From Haladaptatus sp. QDMS2 (GTDB lineage Archaea; Halobacteriota; Halobacteria; Halobacteriales; Halococcaceae), in contig NZ_CP119792.1 of assembly GCF_029338295.1 (NCBI RefSeq), positions 534,244 through 598,243 of the forward strand: DNA of 64,000 nt, in the 5' to 3' direction. Positions 26,799-35,247 of the stretch are shown one piece after another (position 1 is the first letter of the stretch; each line of letters starts with the position of its first letter). Position numbers and translations under genes: made by a program. Under the pieces are notes generated by a model. That model worked only from the letters and a program-made list of their open reading frames with translations. It ran no database searches and had not been told where the DNA came from.

Positions 26799-27993
26799 AC
26801 AATGTCCTAATCTGCTGCACTAGTTCCATCGCAATATTTCGACGGTTATACTTTTCTTCAACAAATTGCCTTCCATGCTTCCCTATCCGTTTTCTTTCTT
26901 GTTCGGATAGTAGTAACCGTTCAATCTGCTGAGCCATCTGTTTCGGATTATTGGACGCGACAATACCTGCACCAGAGCTTTCAAGAATGGTTTCGATTTG
27001 ACCTCTCCCTAACGCGATAATTGGTAGTTCACAAGCCATATATTCGTATACTTTAGTGGGAATTGCGTAACTCAGTGAATCCCTGTCTTTAAGCGGGGCC
27101 AACCCAACCTTTGACTGGTTCAATAATTTCGGAATATGCTCTCTATCGACTAGCCCTGTAAACTCAATTTGTTCCGACAGGTCAAGGTCGTCTGCTAAAT
27201 TCTCTAACCTGGATTTAAGATCGCCACTCCCAACGATTTGGAAAGTCGTACTATTATCAAGGAACTGCATAGACCGAATGCAGGTCTCCAAGTCCTGTCC
27301 ATAACCCAGATTTCCTGTATAAATCAAATCGTGTTTGGTAGATTCATTGAGTGGTTCGAAAAATTCAATATCAACCCCATTCGGAATCGTTGTAATGTCG
27401 GATTTAAAATTGTATCTCTCCCTTAGTTGCTCGCTCGTTCCCTCTGTCGTCACTGTAATCAAGTCGGCTTTTCTGAGTTCAAACTCTTGGTAAGAGTGAC
27501 TAATTTTCGTAATAATCCCATTTTCCGAGATAAATCCGAGATCTGAAGATACATCAATCCAGAGGTCTCGGATATCAACCACCCATTTGACAGAGCCTGC
27601 GAGACGGAATGGCAGCGCAACTATCCCTGTAAAAATCGGTGGTGACGTCGTCACAACAACATCGAACTCCTCGCGTCGCCAGAACAACCAGAATATCGCA
27701 TGAGCGACGAATGTGAAATAATAAAGCATTCTCTCGATAAACGAGGGATCAACATCTCGAAGCTGCCACGACCACAATCGGTGGACATTAACGCCATCAC
27801 GGGTTTCACCTGTCTCCCACACCCACGACCAATCAAAATCACTCGCTGGAAAACAAGGTGGTGGCGAAACAACCGTCACATCTAACTCATCGGCCATGTG
27901 TTTCGACAAGTCACCTATCCGAGAGGCGTTACCTCCCTTCTCAGGTGGGAACATCTGACTGACAATCAGCACTCTTAGTTCGGATTTGCTCAT
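26788..27993 (-). CDS. Family 4 glycosyltransferase (WbuB-like)
   Basis: 401 residues starting MSKSELRVLIVSQMFPPEKGG; the ATG at 27993 lies 5 bases after the wecC stop and was chosen over 28035. GT-B features: GGNASRIGDLSKHMADE, DVVVTTSPPIF, VKWVVDIRDLWIDV, TTIPNGVDIEFFEP, HDLIYTGNLGYGQDLETCI, and the GT4 site KVGLAPLKDRDSLSYAIPTKVYEYMAC. Such enzymes often act on amino-sugar repeat units, in line with wecB and wecC immediately upstream. Confidence 0.9.
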   Translation of the reverse strand: MSKSELRVLIVSQMFPPEKGGNASRIGDLSKHMADELDVTVVSPPPCFPASDFDWSWVWETGETRDGVNVHRLWSWQLRDVDPSFIERMLYYFTFVAHAIFWLFWRREEFDVVVTTSPPIFTGIVALPFRLAGSVKWVVDIRDLWIDVSSDLGFISENGIITKISHSYQEFELRKADLITVTTEGTSEQLRERYNFKSDITTIPNGVDIEFFEPLNESTKHDLIYTGNLGYGQDLETCIRSMQFLDNSTTFQIVGSGDLKSRLENLADDLDLSEQIEFTGLVDREHIPKLLNQSKVGLAPLKDRDSLSYAIPTKVYEYMACELPIIALGRGQIETILESSGAGIVASNNPKQMAQQIERLLLSEQERKRIGKHGRQFVEEKYNRRNIAMELVQQIRTLCVG

Positions 27994-27998
27994 TCTAT

Positions 27999-29294
27999 TT
28001 ATATTCGGACGAGGTCCAATCCAGCATCGTTCCATTCTGCCTGATTCAAAATCGCTTTCGAATCAATCACTAAATCATCGGCCATTCGTGAAGCTATTTC
28101 CTCAGGATTAATCTGAGTGTACTTTTTGTGGTCAGTTGCAATAATGATTACATCGGCGTTCTCAGTCGCTTCCTCAATCGAATACAGGTTCAGCGTCTGG
28201 TCATCCACGTGAGGGTCGTTTAGTCTCACGTGGACGTCCTCAGATTCGCCACCATCTTTTGAAACAGCAGCAATCGCTTCCTCTGTCCCCGACTGAAATC
28301 GGCGCGCGAGTGCGAGACCTGGGCTTTTTCGAATGTCATCGACATTTCCCTTGTAAGCAACTCCAAGTATCGCAATTTGCTTTCCTGCCAGTGTGCCTAG
28401 CTCTGATTCGACAAGATTAACGATGTAATCTACCATACCGTCGTTGATCTTTCGGGCGACTGATATTAGTTCGAGGGAATCTGAATCCTGTCCTAAGAAC
28501 CATGGATCAATAGGTAGGCAATGACCTCCAACTCCTGGGCCTGGCTGATGAATCTCTACACGTGGATGTCTGTTCGCTAATTGAATCGCCTCTCTGGAAT
28601 CAACACCGTAATCTTGTGCCAACTTTGCTAGCTCGTTTGCGAGGGCAATATTAGTGTCCCTGTAGGTATTTTGGATTAGTTTAACGAATTCGGCAGTCGT
28701 TGCATCTGCAGTTGTGTGAATCTCCCCCTCAACAAACGAGTCATAAAGTCGGACTGCTGCTTCTGTTGATACACCATTTACACCACCAATAATCCGGTCA
28801 TTTTCCCGAAGCTCAGTGATGATATTTCCAGGTAGAACCGTCTCTGGACAGTGAATAAGGGCGAAGTCTTGACCTGCACTGAGTCCAGATCTCTCTAATA
28901 TCGGTTGTAAGGTGTTTATTGTCGTTCCAGGTGGGACTGTCGATTCGAGGATGACTGAATCGCCAGGTCGGAGGTGTGGCTGAATCGCCTTCCCTGCAGC
29001 CTCGATATAGCTCAAATCAGCCTTTTTAGCTTCGTCGTCAAAAGGGGTGGGGACAGAAATGATGTGATACTTTGAGGTGCCAACGGAATCAGTGACCTCA
29101 AGGTTTCCTGACTCGAGGGCTTCTGTAACGAATGCTCGAAGCCCTGGTTCATCTACATTAATAGACCCCTTGTTCAATTCGTGGACGATTTTTTCGTCGA
29201 TATCATAGCCAGCGACTGAATGGCCATAATTTGCCAACATTGCTGCTGTTGGCAGCCCTATGTATCCCAGTCCGTGAACGTAGACAGAACTCAT
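27999..29294 (-). CDS. wecC: UDP-N-acetyl-D-mannosamine dehydrogenase-type nucleotide-sugar dehydrogenase
   Basis: 431 residues, the usual length. NAD-binding Rossmann start VYVHGLGYIGLPTAAMLANYG; EST(V)PPGTT; central helix with AEFVKLIQNTYRDTNIALANELA; catalytic Cys in PGPGVGGHCLPIDPWF; C-terminal substrate domain AILGVAYKGNVDDIRKSP. It oxidises C6 of a UDP-hexose or UDP-HexNAc with 2 NAD+. The adjacent 2-epimerase gene and the GGHCLPIDPW form favour UDP-ManNAc to UDP-ManNAcA over UDP-glucose. It is 14 bases after wecB in one operon. Confidence 0.88.
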   Translation of the reverse strand: MSSVYVHGLGYIGLPTAAMLANYGHSVAGYDIDEKIVHELNKGSINVDEPGLRAFVTEALESGNLEVTDSVGTSKYHIISVPTPFDDEAKKADLSYIEAAGKAIQPHLRPGDSVILESTVPPGTTINTLQPILERSGLSAGQDFALIHCPETVLPGNIITELRENDRIIGGVNGVSTEAAVRLYDSFVEGEIHTTADATTAEFVKLIQNTYRDTNIALANELAKLAQDYGVDSREAIQLANRHPRVEIHQPGPGVGGHCLPIDPWFLGQDSDSLELISVARKINDGMVDYIVNLVESELGTLAGKQIAILGVAYKGNVDDIRKSPGLALARRFQSGTEEAIAAVSKDGGESEDVHVRLNDPHVDDQTLNLYSIEEATENADVIIIATDHKKYTQINPEEIASRMADDLVIDSKAILNQAEWNDAGLDLVRI

Positions 29295-29308
29295 TGAATG
29301 TACCTCGA

Positions 29309-30403
29309 TTATTTTCCCATTGATATATCAATAATCCTTCCGGCAGCGGTTCCATCCCCGAACGGGTTATTCCAATCCGTTTCGTTCTTGAGCATCTCGG
29401 TAGCTGAAGTTAATATTGACTCAGGCTCAACCCCTGATAGCTGGTTTGCACCGACATCCACTGTCTCAGGGCGCTCCGTATTTTCTCGAACAGTGACACA
29501 GGGAACGCCGAGGATGCAGGCCTCCTCTTGAACGCCTCCAGAATCTGTCAATATAATGTCGGCTTCCTGTTCAAGCCGGAGAAAATCGAGGTAATCTAGT
29601 GGTTCAATACACTGAATCGAGGTTGGGACTTCGATATCGTACTCTTCACACCGGTTTTTCGCCCGCGGATGAATCGGATAAACAATTTCCAATCCGAACT
29701 GATGAGCGACAGATTCAATCCCTGAAAGAAGTTTTTTGAATCTCTCAGGATTATCAACGTTTTCAGCCCGATGTGCGGTAACTAACGCGTACGGTGTACT
29801 CTTCAGGTCTAGCTCCGTGAGTATCTTACTCCTCTGAACCGCAATCTCACTATGTTCATAAACGGCATCAACAATCGTATTTCCTGTGATGAAAATCCGC
29901 TCTTCTTGAATCCCTTCTCTATACAATAGTTTGGCTGTCTCTTCAGTTGGTGCAAATAAATAGTCTGCTACATGGTCAGTCAGGACTCGGTTTGTCTCTT
30001 CAGGCATGTTTCGGTCGAAGCTCCGAAGTCCAGCTTCAACATGGCCTAATTGCAAATCCATCTTGCTTGTCGCAAGAGCCCCTGCCAATACGGAGTTCGT
30101 GTCTCCTTGTACCAATACTACCTTTGGATTGATCTTCTGAAGAATTTCTTCAATCCCAGCTAGCATTTCTCCTGTTTGTTTTCCGTGAGGCTGAGAACCA
30201 ACTTCGAGATTGTAGTCTGGTTCAGGGAGGCTTAACTGGTCGAAAAAAATCGAATCCAATTCCTCAGAGTAGTGTTGACCAGTGTGAATCAATGAGAAAC
30301 TGATGTTCTGTTCTTCACATCGTCTGATAACTGGTGCCAATTTGATAATCTCTGGTCGGGTACCGAGGATGACCACAATTTCTGATTTTGTATCTTTGGT
30401 CAT
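29309..30403 (-). CDS. wecB: UDP-N-acetylglucosamine 2-epimerase (non-hydrolysing)
   Basis: 364 residues. Family motifs: VVILGTRPEIIKLAPVIRRC, HTGQHYSEELDSIFFDQL, VLVQGDTNSVLAGALATSK, GHVEAGLRSFDRNMPEETNR (catalytic acidic/His residues), ALVTAHRAENVDNPERF, ILTDSGGVQEEACILGVPCV with the conserved TDSGG-EE, and TERPETVDVGANQL. It converts UDP-GlcNAc to UDP-ManNAc in the cytoplasm, feeding wecC. First gene of the nine-gene leftward operon (30403 to 19642). The roughly 290 bases upstream (30404-30696) are AT-rich, hold no gene and should contain the operon promoter. Confidence 0.93.
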   Translation of the reverse strand: MTKDTKSEIVVILGTRPEIIKLAPVIRRCEEQNISFSLIHTGQHYSEELDSIFFDQLSLPEPDYNLEVGSQPHGKQTGEMLAGIEEILQKINPKVVLVQGDTNSVLAGALATSKMDLQLGHVEAGLRSFDRNMPEETNRVLTDHVADYLFAPTEETAKLLYREGIQEERIFITGNTIVDAVYEHSEIAVQRSKILTELDLKSTPYALVTAHRAENVDNPERFKKLLSGIESVAHQFGLEIVYPIHPRAKNRCEEYDIEVPTSIQCIEPLDYLDFLRLEQEADIILTDSGGVQEEACILGVPCVTVRENTERPETVDVGANQLSGVEPESILTSATEMLKNETDWNNPFGDGTAAGRIIDISMGK

Positions 30404-30696
30404 TTGAGTATTATCCTTGTTAAATTCGTCTCAAATGAGATTCTCAAGAATTCACGCTGCTGCAAATTAAGACTCATTATGGGTTCCGTCAAATCAATTA
30501 GAAATCAATCACACATCTTGATAAATCTGTGTACTTTCTGTTCACTCAGTATTTCTGTGATCGGATTCATCCATAATGATGGAGCTGTATTTAAAGATCC
30601 ATATCTCGAATTGGATACTAACCTTACTCTCTCAAATTCCAACAATCTGTTAAATATTGCACTAAAATAGGGAAACGATTATTGAGTGGTTGCATT

Positions 30697-31390
30697 CTAT
30701 AAATGCCATCGTACCGTCTGTGGTACCCCTTCTTTGAACGACCACTCTGACTTCCAGCCAAGATCCCTGATCTTCTTTGCATCTAGTGCGTAGCGCTGGT
30801 CGTGACCAGGTTGATCTTCTACTAATTTAATGAGGTATTCGATAGCTCCCACCTCATTGAGTACAGTTAATGCAATCTCGATATTCGTTTTCTCAAAGCC
30901 ACTACCGATATTACAAACTTCTCCAACTTCACCTACCTGCACTACTTCGATTGCTGCACGATTATCTTCAACATTAATCCACTCACGAACATTCGACCCA
31001 TCCCCGTAGATCGGGAGCGATTTCCCTTGGCTTGCACGGTGAATGAGCTTGGGGAGAGTTTCTCGTCGTGCTGTCGAGGTTCGTAGTTGTTCGAAGATCG
31101 AGTAATCTTCACCGGAATCTCGTGAGTGGTATGATAGCTAAGAGTCAGCAGGTCAGCCCCCTCCTTCGTAGCAGAATACGGATTTCGTGGATTGAGTGCA
31201 TCCTCCTCGGTGAACTCGCCTTCGAGGATTTGGCCGTAGGCTTCGTCGGTCGAAATTTGGATGAACGGTTCGACCGAGTTCGAAAGCTACATCTAAGAGA
31301 GTCTGCGTTCCCTGAACGTTCGTTGTGACGAACAGTGCTGCTCCCTCCATGGAATGTTCTACATGTGATTCAGCTGCGATGGTTGATGCA
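30697..31390 (-). pseudogene. Decayed rmlB (dTDP-glucose 4,6-dehydratase), N-terminus lost and frameshifted
   Basis: Three frames read in succession give an RmlB from about residue 76 to its end: TIAAESHVEHSMEGAALFV and TNVQGTQTLLDVAFE, then after a shift near 31270 FIQISTDEAYGQILEGEFTE and NPYSATKEGADLL. After another shift near 31060 come PKLIHRASQGKSLPIYGDGS, NVREWINVEDN and GHDQRYALDAKKIRDLGW. Each piece matches the intact rmlB at 35248. The first 75 residues with the NAD-binding motif are missing, replaced by a GC-rich segment. DEVYG has become DEAYG. It is non-functional. Confidence 0.9.
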
Positions 31391-31657
31391 ACGGGACAGT
31401 CTTTCACGGAATTGAATCGTGCACCGGCGGTTGCGACGCACGATATTTGGGGGTTGTCCTCGACGCCGGTCTCGTCGGTGGAGGGCGCGAAGCTCTCTGT
31501 GGGTGGGAGTGGGATGCTCGGGTCGAGTGCGGCGGCGGCGCTGTCCGGGCCGCGGTACTTGGGGCCGGATGATGAGTTCTGGCGCCCCCTCCGAACCCTC
31601 CTTCCTCGCCTTGATAAGCTTTTCGCGCGCGTGTTCGACGGCATCGCACCGAGTCCA
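31391..31657. other. GC-rich segment of unknown origin between two dead rml genes
   Basis: About 270 bases of distinctly higher GC than the surroundings, with runs such as GCGGCGGCGG and CCGGGCCGCGG. It joins the truncated 5' side of the rmlB remnant to the truncated 5' side of the rmlD remnant. All six frames are open for long stretches because of the composition. None gives a recognisable domain. Confidence 0.4.
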
Positions 31658-32170
31658 TACGACACAGAGTCTGAGACAAATCCGATGCAAGTGAACGGCG
31701 AGACCAAATTTACAGGTGAACGTGCTATTCTTGAGAATAATGAATCTGCATTGGTCGCTTGACTCTCGTTTGTTTATGCGAGACACAGCGCGACCGATGA
31801 GATAGAAGGATTCCTTTCATGGGTCATCTCCCAATTGTTACAGAACAAAGAGACACCGCTCTTCACTGACCAGCAAATTACGCCAACTCTCGCTGGCCAC
31901 ACAGCGAAAACCACACTCAACCTCATTGAAAAACGAGCATGTGGTCTCCTACACATAGTGAGTCGCTCCTGTGTCACACCCTTTGAATTTGGAATCCTGA
32001 TTGCGGGAGCGAAGGGGCATCGCACACAAATTTTCGAAGTAGGGTCGATGGTTAATCTCAAACGCTCTGCATCGCACCCTCCATACAGTTGTCTCGATGT
32101 CTCTGGTTTGGAAGAAATCCTTGGATGAAACCAACCAACGTTAGAAGAAGATATACAGAACGTAGTCTGA
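31658..32170 (+). pseudogene. Decayed rmlD (dTDP-4-dehydrorhamnose reductase), 5'-truncated with two stop codons
   Basis: One frame reads DTESETNPMQVNGETKFTGE, then a TGA at 31760-31762, then LSFVYARHSATDEIEGFLSW, ETPLFTDQQITPTLAGHTAK, GLLHIVSRSCVTPFEFG, PPYSCLDVSGLEEILG, a TGA at 32126-32128, and NQPTLEEDIQN. This aligns with the C-terminal half of the intact rmlD (34292-35194). Both stops fall where the intact gene has Arg (LILRLSFVYG and ELGRPQPT), consistent with CGA-to-TGA transitions. The catalytic YxxxK (Y-GASK) is also altered to N-GETK. Confidence 0.9.
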
Positions 32171-32171
32171 G

Positions 32172-32354
32172 TTAGTCAAGCCGATAGGCACCTCGATTGG
32201 TTACGTATTGATTTTGGACGTCTTCTGGTAGGTCCTCGAACCGAAGAATGTGTTCACAGTCAAGCCTTGGGCATTTCATCACGCGAAACGATTCAAGTAC
32301 GTTCCCCGCCACAATCGTCCCACAATCGGGGCAGCTGAGTGTTTCGATGCGCAT
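32172..32354 (-). CDS. 60-residue zinc-finger protein of the rml operon
   Basis: Starts MRIETLSCPDCGTIVAGNVLE; two zinc knuckles, CPDC and CPRLDC, with a following His (EHILRF), and a C-terminal acidic helix DLPEDVQNQYV. The ATG at 32354 lies one base after the rmlA stop, supporting this start over an in-frame one at 32384. Such small zinc proteins are often co-encoded with haloarchaeal sugar-nucleotide genes. Function unknown. Confidence 0.75.
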   Translation of the reverse strand: MRIETLSCPDCGTIVAGNVLESFRVMKCPRLDCEHILRFEDLPEDVQNQYVTNRGAYRLD

Positions 32355-32355
32355 G

Positions 32356-33429
32356 TTAAAGGTTAATTTTTGAGTTTTCGCCAATCACGAGTCGCCGTCC
32401 TTCGGGGAGTTTGTCTTTAGCACTCCCAACATTAGCTCCCCGTCCAATGAGACTGTCTACTATTCGTCCACCAGATGTTATATCGGATTTCCCAATAATC
32501 ACGCTATTCTCAATGTGGGTCTCAGATACTTTGCAGCCTTCCCCGATACTAGTGTATGGTCCGATGTAGGTCCCAGCAGAAATGGTAGTGTTCGCACCAA
32601 TACTGACTGGACCACGAACGACTGCCCCCTCTTCGATGGTCGCAGTCTTAGCAAGGTCAATATGCCCAGTCACTTCTGCACCGGGCTCAACAGTCCCTTC
32701 CAGTGACCTAGGTTTGCTCTCAAGTACGAGTCGATTCGCATCAAGGATGTCTTCGGGTTTCCCGGTGTCTTTCCACCAGCCTTCAACTATGTGTGAATCG
32801 ATTGCACTGCCATCATCAATGAGTGATTGAATTGCATCGGTTATCTCCAATTCACCACGCCACGACGGCTTTAATCGTGAAATCGCATCGAACACTTTTG
32901 AAGAGAAAACGTAGATTCCGATGAGAGCGAGGTTACTTGGTGGTTCGTCTGGTTTCTCAATGAGTTCCTTGACAGTACCATTATCGTCAACTGCTGCAAT
33001 CCCAAATTGACCTGGTTTGTCAACATGTTGGAGGGCGATTCCAGCATCGAAGTTTCCTGCTTCGAAGCTCTCTACGAACTCCTCAATGCCCTGTTTGATG
33101 ATATTGTCCCCAAGATACATCACGAAATCATCGTCACCAACGAACTCCTCAGCACAGCCTGCAGCATGAGCTAGTCCGAGCGGGGCACCTTGAATGATGT
33201 AAGTGATCTGGACACCAAGTTCTGAGCCATCCCCAAGGAATTTCTGAATCTCATCTCTCCCTTTCTCTCCTAGAATAACTCCAATCTCTGTGATGCCAGC
33301 ATCGCGAAGATCTTCGATACAGTACTGGAGGACTGGTTTATTTGCAACAGGTACGAGCTGCTTTGGGCCAGTATGTGTGATTGGCCGAAGACGCGACCCC
33401 GTCCCACCCGAAAGTACTACCCCCTTCAT
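32356..33429 (-). CDS. rmlA: Glucose-1-phosphate thymidylyltransferase, archaeal long form
   Basis: 357 residues from ATG at 33429. Nucleotidyltransferase motif MKGVVLSGGTGSRLRPITHT (GGxGxRL), PKQLVPVANKPVLQYCIEDL, DFVMYLGDNI (metal site), and KPDEPPSNLALIGIYVFSS. A C-terminal left-handed beta-helix (about residues 240-340: GHIDLAKTATIEEGAVVRGP and repeats) is typical of the archaeal long form. It makes dTDP-glucose for the rhamnose pathway. Its ATG overlaps the rmlC stop as ATGA. Confidence 0.92.
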   Translation of the reverse strand: MKGVVLSGGTGSRLRPITHTGPKQLVPVANKPVLQYCIEDLRDAGITEIGVILGEKGRDEIQKFLGDGSELGVQITYIIQGAPLGLAHAAGCAEEFVGDDDFVMYLGDNIIKQGIEEFVESFEAGNFDAGIALQHVDKPGQFGIAAVDDNGTVKELIEKPDEPPSNLALIGIYVFSSKVFDAISRLKPSWRGELEITDAIQSLIDDGSAIDSHIVEGWWKDTGKPEDILDANRLVLESKPRSLEGTVEPGAEVTGHIDLAKTATIEEGAVVRGPVSIGANTTISAGTYIGPYTSIGEGCKVSETHIENSVIIGKSDITSGGRIVDSLIGRGANVGSAKDKLPEGRRLVIGENSKINL

Positions 33430-33890
33430 GCGTGTGGTTCTTCGTCCCAATCCAACGGAATCTTGTCCGTGTCGTTTGGAAGCCGTTCTTCATCGGGGTT
33501 TTCGTAATCGTAGAGATTCGTCGGGAAATTGATGAGCATCGCTTGCTCGTTTCCAATTACTTTGAACCCATGCCAGCAGTCACCCGGAATTCGGATTGCC
33601 TGCTGGTTGTGTTCACCAATGATGAAGGTGTTCAACTCTCCTTCAGTCGGGGAATCTTCACGATCGTCGTAGATTCCCACTTTTACTCGACCCTTTGGAC
33701 AAATGAAGTGGTCTACCTGCCCTCGGTTGTGCCGGTGCCACGCGCGAATTACCCCTGGATAACTAAGAGAGTAGTACGATTGAGCTGGTTCCGGATCGTA
33801 GAGGTCCCAATCCTCACGGAAAATCTCGACAAGATGACCTCGTTCGTCAGTATTGACTTGGAGGTCTTTGGCTTCTACACCTTGGATCAT
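33426..33890 (-). CDS. rmlC: dTDP-4-dehydrorhamnose 3,5-epimerase-like protein (RmlC family)
   Basis: 154 residues starting MIQGVEAKDLQVNTDERGHLVEI. Cupin features of RmlC: DERG(H)LVEIFRE, YYSLSYPGVIRAWHRHNRGQ (HxH active-site strand), DHFICPKGRVKVGIYDDRED, and RIPGDCWHGFKVIGNEQAML. It is somewhat shorter than bacterial RmlC (about 180). It would epimerise C3 and C5 of dTDP-4-keto-6-deoxyglucose. First gene of the rmlC-rmlA-zinc finger unit. An ATG at 33917 is a possible alternative start. Confidence 0.88.
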   Translation of the reverse strand: MIQGVEAKDLQVNTDERGHLVEIFREDWDLYDPEPAQSYYSLSYPGVIRAWHRHNRGQVDHFICPKGRVKVGIYDDREDSPTEGELNTFIIGEHNQQAIRIPGDCWHGFKVIGNEQAMLINFPTNLYDYENPDEERLPNDTDKIPLDWDEEPHA

Positions 33891-34291
33891 CGTATGTGAA
33901 TTCTTTTCAGGGAACATATTATTCTTATGCTCAGATGTATTATGCTGAGTTTTTTGGATTGTCGAAATCACTCTACTATTCAATTTGAAATACTTGTGAG
34001 AGACGTGGTTTATAGATTCGAACCTTAGTGTGTGTAGACGGCCACAGCGCGGGTGTTGAACAAAAGAATGCGAAAGCTTTGAATTTGTGAACCTCATATG
34101 TCAGTCTTCGGCTAATATTGTTCGTGCTCACACCTAGAACGTATTTTTCCCATAATCGGTGAATCATCTCATTGCTTGCACGAAGTGCGGAACTATCTCT
34201 GTGCCAACCATTCGAACCGCATGTACAGAGGTATGGCTGCCTACGTACTTCGATTCGATGACCGAGAACATTTTCTCAAAAACAGAGACCG
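33891..34291. other. Intergenic region between rmlC and rmlD
   Basis: About 400 AT-rich bases holding the presumed rmlC promoter at its left end. A 35-codon reverse-strand frame at 34164-34271 (containing HAVRMVGTEIVPHF) looks faintly like a flavin-dependent oxidoreductase tail and could be a gene relic. I see nothing I would call a gene. Confidence 0.4.
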
Positions 34292-35194
34292 TTACAACCT
34301 ATAGTCGCTAAAAGCACCCTCAAGCTCGCTGAGGTCCTTTGATAACGTTGGCTGTGGACGCCCAAGTTCATCTTCGATTTTCGAAATATCCAAGCAAGAG
34401 TTTCGAGGTCGTGTCGCCTCCCGTTCTAGGTCAGCCATAGAGGATGTCTGGATGAGCGTTTTGTCTGCACTAATCAGTTCACAAATCTGTTTCCCAAACT
34501 CATGTGGACTAACACACGATTGACTCGCTACGTGGAAGAGCCCCGCTGCACCCTCTTCGAGGAGTGCGAACGTCGTCTCTGCAACGTGGCCCGCTCGACT
34601 CGGTGTAATCCATTGATCTGTGAAGAGCGGTACTTCATCACCTGCTGCCAAGGTCGATGCAACCCAGTGAGGAAACCCAGTCAAGTTACCGGTGTCTCCT
34701 CGAGCACCGTAGACGAACGAAAGACGGAGGATCAAGGCGTCTGAACCGAGTTCTCGAACGGCTTGTTCACCAGCAATCTTTGAAGCTCCATACTCCTGTA
34801 TTGGGTTGGTCTCCGAGTCTTCAGTATAACGCTCCTCTGCGTCCCCGGCGAAAACGTAGTCTGTCGAGTAGTGAACGAAGTCAATACCGCGTTCGGCACA
34901 GACTTTGGCGATAGCACCTGGAGCAATACCATTCACTTCGGCTGCTTGTTCAGGCTCTCTCTCACAGCCATCGACATCGGTGTAGGCAGCGCAATTAATC
35001 ACAGTCTCGACGTCGTAATCGTCGACGATTGTTGCCACATGCTCCGTGTCTGTGATGTCCATTTCGTGGAGCGGAATCTCGAATTCTGGAGGTTCTGAAT
35101 GGTATCCACCGACTACCATGTCGCCTCGATCACGGAGCGTCTTGATGACCACGCTCCCGAGTAATCCGTTTGCCCCGGTAACGAGCGTATACAT
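34292..35194 (-). CDS. rmlD: dTDP-4-dehydrorhamnose reductase
   Basis: 300 residues. SDR extended fold: MYTLVTGANGLLGSVVIKTL (GxxGxxG), MDITDTEHVATIVDDYDVETVINCAAYTDVDGCE, FVHYSTDYVFAGDAEERYTE (catalytic Thr/Ser region), YGASKIAGEQAV (YxxxK), LILRLSFVYG. It reduces the 4-keto group to give dTDP-L-rhamnose. Divergent from rmlB across a 53-base gap. A dead second copy is at 31658-32170. Confidence 0.93.
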   Translation of the reverse strand: MYTLVTGANGLLGSVVIKTLRDRGDMVVGGYHSEPPEFEIPLHEMDITDTEHVATIVDDYDVETVINCAAYTDVDGCEREPEQAAEVNGIAPGAIAKVCAERGIDFVHYSTDYVFAGDAEERYTEDSETNPIQEYGASKIAGEQAVRELGSDALILRLSFVYGARGDTGNLTGFPHWVASTLAAGDEVPLFTDQWITPSRAGHVAETTFALLEEGAAGLFHVASQSCVSPHEFGKQICELISADKTLIQTSSMADLEREATRPRNSCLDISKIEDELGRPQPTLSKDLSELEGAFSDYRL

Positions 35195-35247
35195 GCAACG
35201 GTCCTGTCGATGAAAATGTAAATATATGCCGACTTAGACATTCGTGT
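35195..35247. promoter_or_regulatory. Divergent rmlD/rmlB promoter region
   Basis: The 53 bases between two divergent start codons contain AATGTAAATATATGCC, a TATA-like element placed about 30 bases before the rmlB ATG. Both genes must be read from this short gap, so co-regulation is likely; that is inferred from spacing. Confidence 0.5.

Noticed and set aside
30404..30670. Possible 88-residue protein upstream of wecB
   Set aside because: AT-rich DNA with Ser/Asn/Ile-rich translation and no motif; it is more likely promoter and leader DNA.
31325..31762. A single 145-residue gene
   Set aside because: Only its last part matches RmlD; the first part is antisense to the dead rmlB and GC-rich filler. 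It is a chance open frame over a junction.
34164..34271. Relic of a luciferase-like oxidoreductase
   Set aside because: Only a weak pattern (HAVRMVGTEIVPHF) in 35 codons; not enough to call.
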